DNA of 36,533 nt from Acidimicrobiaceae bacterium (lineage in GTDB: Bacteria; Actinomycetota; Acidimicrobiia; Acidimicrobiales; RAAP-2): assembly GCA_003133405.1 (NCBI GenBank), contig PKXH01000075.1, positions 59,430 through 95,962 on the forward strand, in the 5' to 3' direction. The translations under genes were made by a program, and so were the position numbers. Under the pieces are notes generated by a model. The model ran no database searches, had not been told where the DNA came from, and saw only the letters and a list, made by a program, of their open reading frames with translations. Shown in pieces: positions 33,184-36,533 of the stretch (positions are counted from its first letter, which is position 1; every line of letters starts with the position of its first letter).

Positions 33184-33331
33184 GGCCCGTCTCGGCCACG
33201 CGTCGGCAGCCGAGACACTCGATACGTACAGCCACCTGTGGCCCGATTCGGAGGACCGGACTCGCTCGGCCGTAGACGAGGTGCTCGTGCCCGGCCGCTA
33301 TGACAGCAGCCGCACCATCGCCATCACGTAG
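33184..33331 (+). pseudogene. C-terminal remnant of a tyrosine recombinase (phage-type integrase)
   Basis: The frame reads ARLGHASAAETLDTYSHLWP followed by DSEDRTRSAVDEVL, the last catalytic box of tyrosine recombinases: His of LGH and the nucleophile Tyr in DTYSHLWPDSEDRTR. The frame stays open back to an ATG at 33128, but residues before about 33184 do not match the family. The catalytic Arg boxes are absent from the window, so this is an inactive relic of an integrated element. The stop is followed closely by the end of the leftward cassette. Confidence 0.75.
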
Positions 33332-33614
33332 ACGTGTCGGCACCGAGCGGCGGGATCCCATCCGGGCACGGCAGGTACGTCAGGAACCATCCGCCGGGTA
33401 GCCCCGCGATTAGACGCTGCTCACCGTTACCGGCTGCTGGGCCTCGAGCCGGCAGGACTCGGATCTCCGTCGGTTCGTATGGGTCTCTCAGAATCTTTCG
33501 GATCGCTCCCAAGAGTGCGTCTTGGTCGACCTCGTCCAGATTCTCGAGCGCCCTTTGGATTCGCTTGAGCGGATCCCAAATTCGCCAGGAGCCGTCGTCT
33601 CCCGGCGAAGTCAA
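33324..33614 (-). CDS. Unrecognised protein, second gene of a coupled cassette
   Basis: A 96-residue protein from TTG 33614, whose TTGA overlaps the stop of the upstream gene. Segments are SWRIWDPLKRIQRALENLDE, VDQDALLGAIRKILRDPYEP, and the beta-rich TEIRVLPARGPAAGNGEQRL followed by IAGLPGGWFLTYLPCPDGIP. The layout, helices then beta strands with basic residues, recalls RelE/ParE-like or plasmid-maintenance proteins, but this is only a resemblance. It lies next to the integrase remnant and overlaps it at the end. Confidence 0.6.
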   Translation of the reverse strand: MTSPGDDGSWRIWDPLKRIQRALENLDEVDQDALLGAIRKILRDPYEPTEIRVLPARGPAAGNGEQRLIAGLPGGWFLTYLPCPDGIPPLGADTST

Positions 33615-34000
33615 GCAGTGCGGCCTTTGACGAGGGAACTCAGATCGTCGAACCCCAGAGACGGCCCAACTTCCTCCGCGCCTAGGTACTTCTCGGCCTC
33701 GGCGATCTGACGTCCCCACTCGGAATCGGAGGCCACCCGTACGCTAAGGATCCAGCTCTCGAGGTAGTCCGTCAGGCCGATCATGACGGAGACCGCTGTC
33801 GCCTCGTCGAGCTCCCGAACCATCCCGCGGTCGATCATCGAGTGGAACTGTTCTCGCAGGCCTGCCAGGAACTCGTCTTGCTCGGAAGGCAAGAGGTGCT
33901 CGAACAGCCACGCGTGCTGCTCAAGGTGGAACAACGCAAACGGGTCTCGAGCGATGGCATCTAGATCGATGACGCGAGGCGACTCAGGTGTTCCGCTCAC
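33611..34000 (-). CDS. Unrecognised protein, first gene of a coupled cassette
   Basis: A 129-residue helical, acidic protein: RVIDLDAIARDPFALFHLEQ, HAWLFEHLLPSEQDEFLAGL, ATAVSVMIGLTDYLESWILS. GTG 34000 has AAGGGGAC upstream, a good ribosome site. No DNA-binding motif is evident. Its stop overlaps the TTG of the next gene, so the two are co-translated. No family is recognised; as an upstream acidic partner of a smaller basic/beta protein it could be an antitoxin (speculative). Confidence 0.6.
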   Translation of the reverse strand: MSGTPESPRVIDLDAIARDPFALFHLEQHAWLFEHLLPSEQDEFLAGLREQFHSMIDRGMVRELDEATAVSVMIGLTDYLESWILSVRVASDSEWGRQIAEAEKYLGAEEVGPSLGFDDLSSLVKGRTA

Positions 34001-34147
34001 AAGCAGTCCCCTTCCCTTGACTTCCTACTATCGACGCCAACAACGCAATTATCAAGCACATTCTCATTCGATGGCTGTCGCGGTGTGGGGATCTCGTGGG
34101 CTCCCGTGGCTCGGTCGCCCCATCTCCCCTGGTCACAGGCCTATTGG

Positions 34148-34509
<362 letters not shown>

Positions 34510-34645
34510 TCACCGGGGTCATTCTCCCACGTGCGGGGGACGCGGCCGTCACAAGCCTCACCGTCAGCCAGAACCTCATGATGAGTGGTTGCGTATCGAA
34601 AAGACGAGTGATGCGTTTCGATCCATTTCGTGAGCGAGCGCCGCG

Positions 34646-34774
34646 CTACGCCGGCGCGTTGCCCAGCGCGATCGCCTGCCGCTGCCCAAGCTCGGTCAAG
34701 GGCGAACCGGTCCTTCCGATGAGCAGCCGTTTGGCATTGCCCTCGCTCTGGCCATGGCGGACGACAAAGAGCAT
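34646..34774 (-). pseudogene. Truncated histidine-phosphatase N-terminus
   Basis: A 42-residue open frame starting MLFVVRHGQSEGNAKRLLIG, with the RHG catalytic histidine motif of the phosphoglycerate-mutase-like phosphatases, then RTGSPLTELGQRQAIALGNA and a TAG stop. Full-length relatives are about 200 residues, so it is a gene stub. It lies between the zinc-ribbon gene and rnpB; the remainder of a phosphatase is not found in the window. Confidence 0.7.
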
Positions 34775-34792
34775 CGACTGCTAGCGGCCTGC

Positions 34793-35569
34793 CTAGTCGC
34801 TCGTCATCACGAGTATCCGACCGCACTGGTCACAGTGGACGACCGAGTCCGGCGTGGCTTGGCGCAGCCTGTGCAACTCCCCCGCCGGCAACTGCAGGTG
34901 ACAGCCACTGCAGGCGCCACCCACGAGGTGTGCCGCTCCGATGCCGCCCAGCTTGGCCCTGAGACGCTCGTAGGACGCCGCAAGCTCGGGCGCGACGCGG
35001 GCGGCCAGACGATCCCGGGCCGCGTGCACCACAGCTGCTTCGTCGTCGATCGCGGCCGTCGCCATGCCGAGCTGCTCGCGAGCAAGAGCCAGCTCCTCGG
35101 CCGCCGAGGCGGAACTCGCCTTCAGAGCTCCCAGCTCCTGGTCCAGTGGCTCCAGTGCCTCCATGACCTCGAGCTCCTGGTCCTCGATCTCGCGGCGAAG
35201 ATGGGCGAGCGACGCCACCTCCTCGCCCATCGCCTGCTCGTCGCGGTATGAGCCGGCCCGCCCGGAGCGCAACCGCTGCTCGATGGTCGCGATTCGCCCA
35301 CCGACTGCTTCTGAACGCTGATCGAGGGTGAGCTGCTGCGAGGCGAGCTTGTCGCGCTGGTCTTGAGCTTCGGCGACGCGGGCGGTCAGCTCGGCGAGCC
35401 TCGCGCCGAGCTCGGAGACCGCGACGCGTTCGGCGAGCTCACGGTGTCGGTAGGCGAGACGGTCAAGTGCGAGGTCGGCCTCTTGGAGCTCCAGCAGGAG
35501 CGTGAGCTGCGGAGTCGACGGGGCGGGAGCACCTTGGCTGTCGGAGGGCTCGGTCTCGCTCGTGGACAT
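34793..35569 (-). CDS. C4-type zinc ribbon, coiled-coil protein
   Basis: A 258-residue protein of the HP0958/Rv2229c type. A long coiled coil (about residues 20-190, e.g. LLLELQEADLALDRLAYRHR) ends in a zinc ribbon with Cys220-x2-Cys223 and Cys246-x2-Cys249 (GGACSGCHLQL, VVHCDQCGRILV). Homologues act as nucleic-acid or chaperone-like adaptors; the exact role in actinobacteria is unknown. ATG 35569. The truncated phosphatase follows 18 bases downstream; in mycobacteria this family is also next to an RNase H/acid phosphatase gene. Confidence 0.92.
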   Translation of the reverse strand: MSTSETEPSDSQGAPAPSTPQLTLLLELQEADLALDRLAYRHRELAERVAVSELGARLAELTARVAEAQDQRDKLASQQLTLDQRSEAVGGRIATIEQRLRSGRAGSYRDEQAMGEEVASLAHLRREIEDQELEVMEALEPLDQELGALKASSASAAEELALAREQLGMATAAIDDEAAVVHAARDRLAARVAPELAASYERLRAKLGGIGAAHLVGGACSGCHLQLPAGELHRLRQATPDSVVHCDQCGRILVMTSD

Positions 35570-35581
35570 CGCGGGTCGAGG

Positions 35582-36337
35582 CTACCGGCGCCAGGTCGCC
35601 CTGGCGGCAAGGAGCTCGGAGAGCAACGCCGAGCTGCCGGCGGCTACGGGAGTGCGGCGACCGGAGTGGTCCCGCACCACGAGATCTCGTCCCGCGGCGT
35701 CGGCGACGGGCGCACCCGCCTCTGCGCAGACGAGGAGACCACCGAGGTAGTCCCAACTTCCGTGCGCATCGTGCATGCAGTCGAGATACCCGTCCAAGGT
35801 CCCATCCGCGACCGCGCACAGGTCCAAAGCGGCGGCTCCGAGCGATCGGTACCACCGCCAGCCGAGGTGACGGGGCGGGTACCCGGACAATCCGATCAAC
35901 GAGCGGCTGAGCGACTCTTCGTGCGACGGCGCGATCACCTCACCGTCGCGCCGTGCGCCGCCGCCTCGCACCGCCTCGTAGCGGGTGCCTGTGACCTGGT
36001 TCACCACCATCGCGGCGAGCGGCCCCTCGTCATCCAGGACACAGATGCTGGTGGCGAACCAGGGGATGCGACGGGAGGCGTTCGTGGAGCCGTCCACGGG
36101 GTCGAGCACGGCGAGCAGCGCCTGCTCCGAAGCCCCAGCACTCAGACCGGACTCCTCGCTCAGCACCCCGAGGCCGGCGGAGGTGAGGACCCGAACCGCG
36201 GCCGCATCCGCGACGAGGTCGGACCGGTACTGTCCGGGCCGGGTGCCGGCCAGTCCCCAGTCGGTGAGTCCGCTCAGCGAGCCGGCGACAGCGTCGACCG
36301 CTTCGGCAAGGATCTGAAGAAGCTCGGCTCCGTCCAC
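35582..36337 (-). CDS. Inositol-monophosphatase-family phosphatase
   Basis: A 251-residue metal-dependent phosphatase of the IMPase/histidinol-phosphatase type. Metal-binding motifs are GVLSEESGLS, LDPVDGSTNASRRIPWFATS and the C-terminal DAHGSWDYLGGLLVCAEAG. It would dephosphorylate inositol-1-phosphate, histidinol-phosphate or similar. GTG 36337 is chosen; a longer frame to 36529 is the shadow of the divergent gene. The zinc-ribbon gene follows 12 bases downstream, so they may be co-transcribed. Confidence 0.9.
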   Translation of the reverse strand: MDGAELLQILAEAVDAVAGSLSGLTDWGLAGTRPGQYRSDLVADAAAVRVLTSAGLGVLSEESGLSAGASEQALLAVLDPVDGSTNASRRIPWFATSICVLDDEGPLAAMVVNQVTGTRYEAVRGGGARRDGEVIAPSHEESLSRSLIGLSGYPPRHLGWRWYRSLGAAALDLCAVADGTLDGYLDCMHDAHGSWDYLGGLLVCAEAGAPVADAAGRDLVVRDHSGRRTPVAAGSSALLSELLAARATWRR

Positions 36338-36394
36338 ATTACGAACCGTAGCCTGCCGACCGCGCCCGGTCGCTCGCCTACACTTGCCTTCCGG

Positions 36395-36533
36395 ATGGCC
36401 GTCATCGACGTCGCAGGTTATGTTGCCGAGCTCAAGGACCATGCGGTCGACCACAAGTTCCACGTGCACGACGAACGGCATTTCGTCGAGACGTACTCCC
36501 TTCGCCAGTTCTGGGAGGTCGACCTCCACCCCG
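36395..36533 (+). CDS. Unrecognised protein, 5' end only
   Basis: An open frame from ATG 36395 to the window edge gives 46 residues: MAVIDVAGYVAELKDHAVDH, KFHVHDERHFVETYSLRQFW, EVDLHP. It is divergent from the IMPase gene across 57 bases. Too short to assign; the rest lies outside the window. Confidence 0.55.
   Translation, partial: MAVIDVAGYVAELKDHAVDHKFHVHDERHFVETYSLRQFWEVDLHP

Overview
The window is chromosomal DNA of a high-GC actinobacterium, probably an acidimicrobial lineage or a near relative. This is inferred from a mec-cysO-cysM cysteine operon, a DUF3039 protein, a MoxR/DUF58/transglutaminase operon, an F420/PPOX-type flavoprotein, and several acyl-CoA enzymes and a P450. No rRNA, tRNA, CRISPR array or intact mobile element was seen. 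The two structural RNAs are tmRNA (ssrA) and RNase P RNA (rnpB).

Layout, 1-8.8 kb: a leftward mec-cysO-cysM operon (cysM runs off the left edge) diverges from smpB, which is followed by ssrA and a perfect terminator. Then come a leftward erythromycin-esterase-like protein with a phosphoribosyltransferase, a leftward cluster of small proteins (NTF2-like, a 58-aa orphan, a HicA-like small protein), a TrmA/RumA RNA methyltransferase, a glutamine amidotransferase, and DUF3039 divergent from a small zinc-binding protein and a stand-alone Lrp-type ligand domain.

Layout, 8.8-20.3 kb: a leftward acyl-CoA dehydrogenase and CaiB-type CoA-transferase, then a leftward four-gene ABC importer (binding protein, two permeases, ATPase). 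The importer diverges from a rightward glycerol module: glpD, an alkylglycerone-phosphate-synthase-like flavoenzyme and an FGGY glycerol kinase. These could take up a glycerol-type solute, phosphorylate it, oxidise it to DHAP and feed ether-lipid-like chemistry; the importer's substrate is inferred from position only.

Layout, 20.3-36.5 kb: a tandem 21-bp repeat, the MoxR-DUF58-transglutaminase operon, a ferredoxin-reductase-like flavoprotein divergent from a cytochrome P450 with a coupled PPOX protein, a 3-hydroxyacyl-CoA dehydrogenase, a kinase-fold protein lacking its catalytic loop, xseB/xseA, an acyl-CoA dehydrogenase with a coupled acidic-repeat protein, an integrase remnant beside a coupled two-gene cassette, rnpB next to a truncated histidine phosphatase, a C4 zinc-ribbon coiled-coil protein, an inositol-monophosphatase-family enzyme and the start of one more gene.

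Most notable: (i) CysO ends Gly-Gly-Leu-Trp rather than Gly-Gly, so it looks like a pro-form needing proteolytic maturation beside its JAMM protease; (ii) an 18-bp cUUCGg hairpin inside the first codons of the first permease gene; (iii) an abrupt change of base and codon use inside the alkylglycerone-phosphate-synthase-like gene near 17.86 kb, meaning either recombination or a chimeric contig; (iv) several truncated genes and in-frame post-stop open frames. No clearly novel multi-gene system was recognised; the best unknown candidates are the 33.3-34.0 kb cassette and the small-protein cluster at 5.0-6.0 kb.
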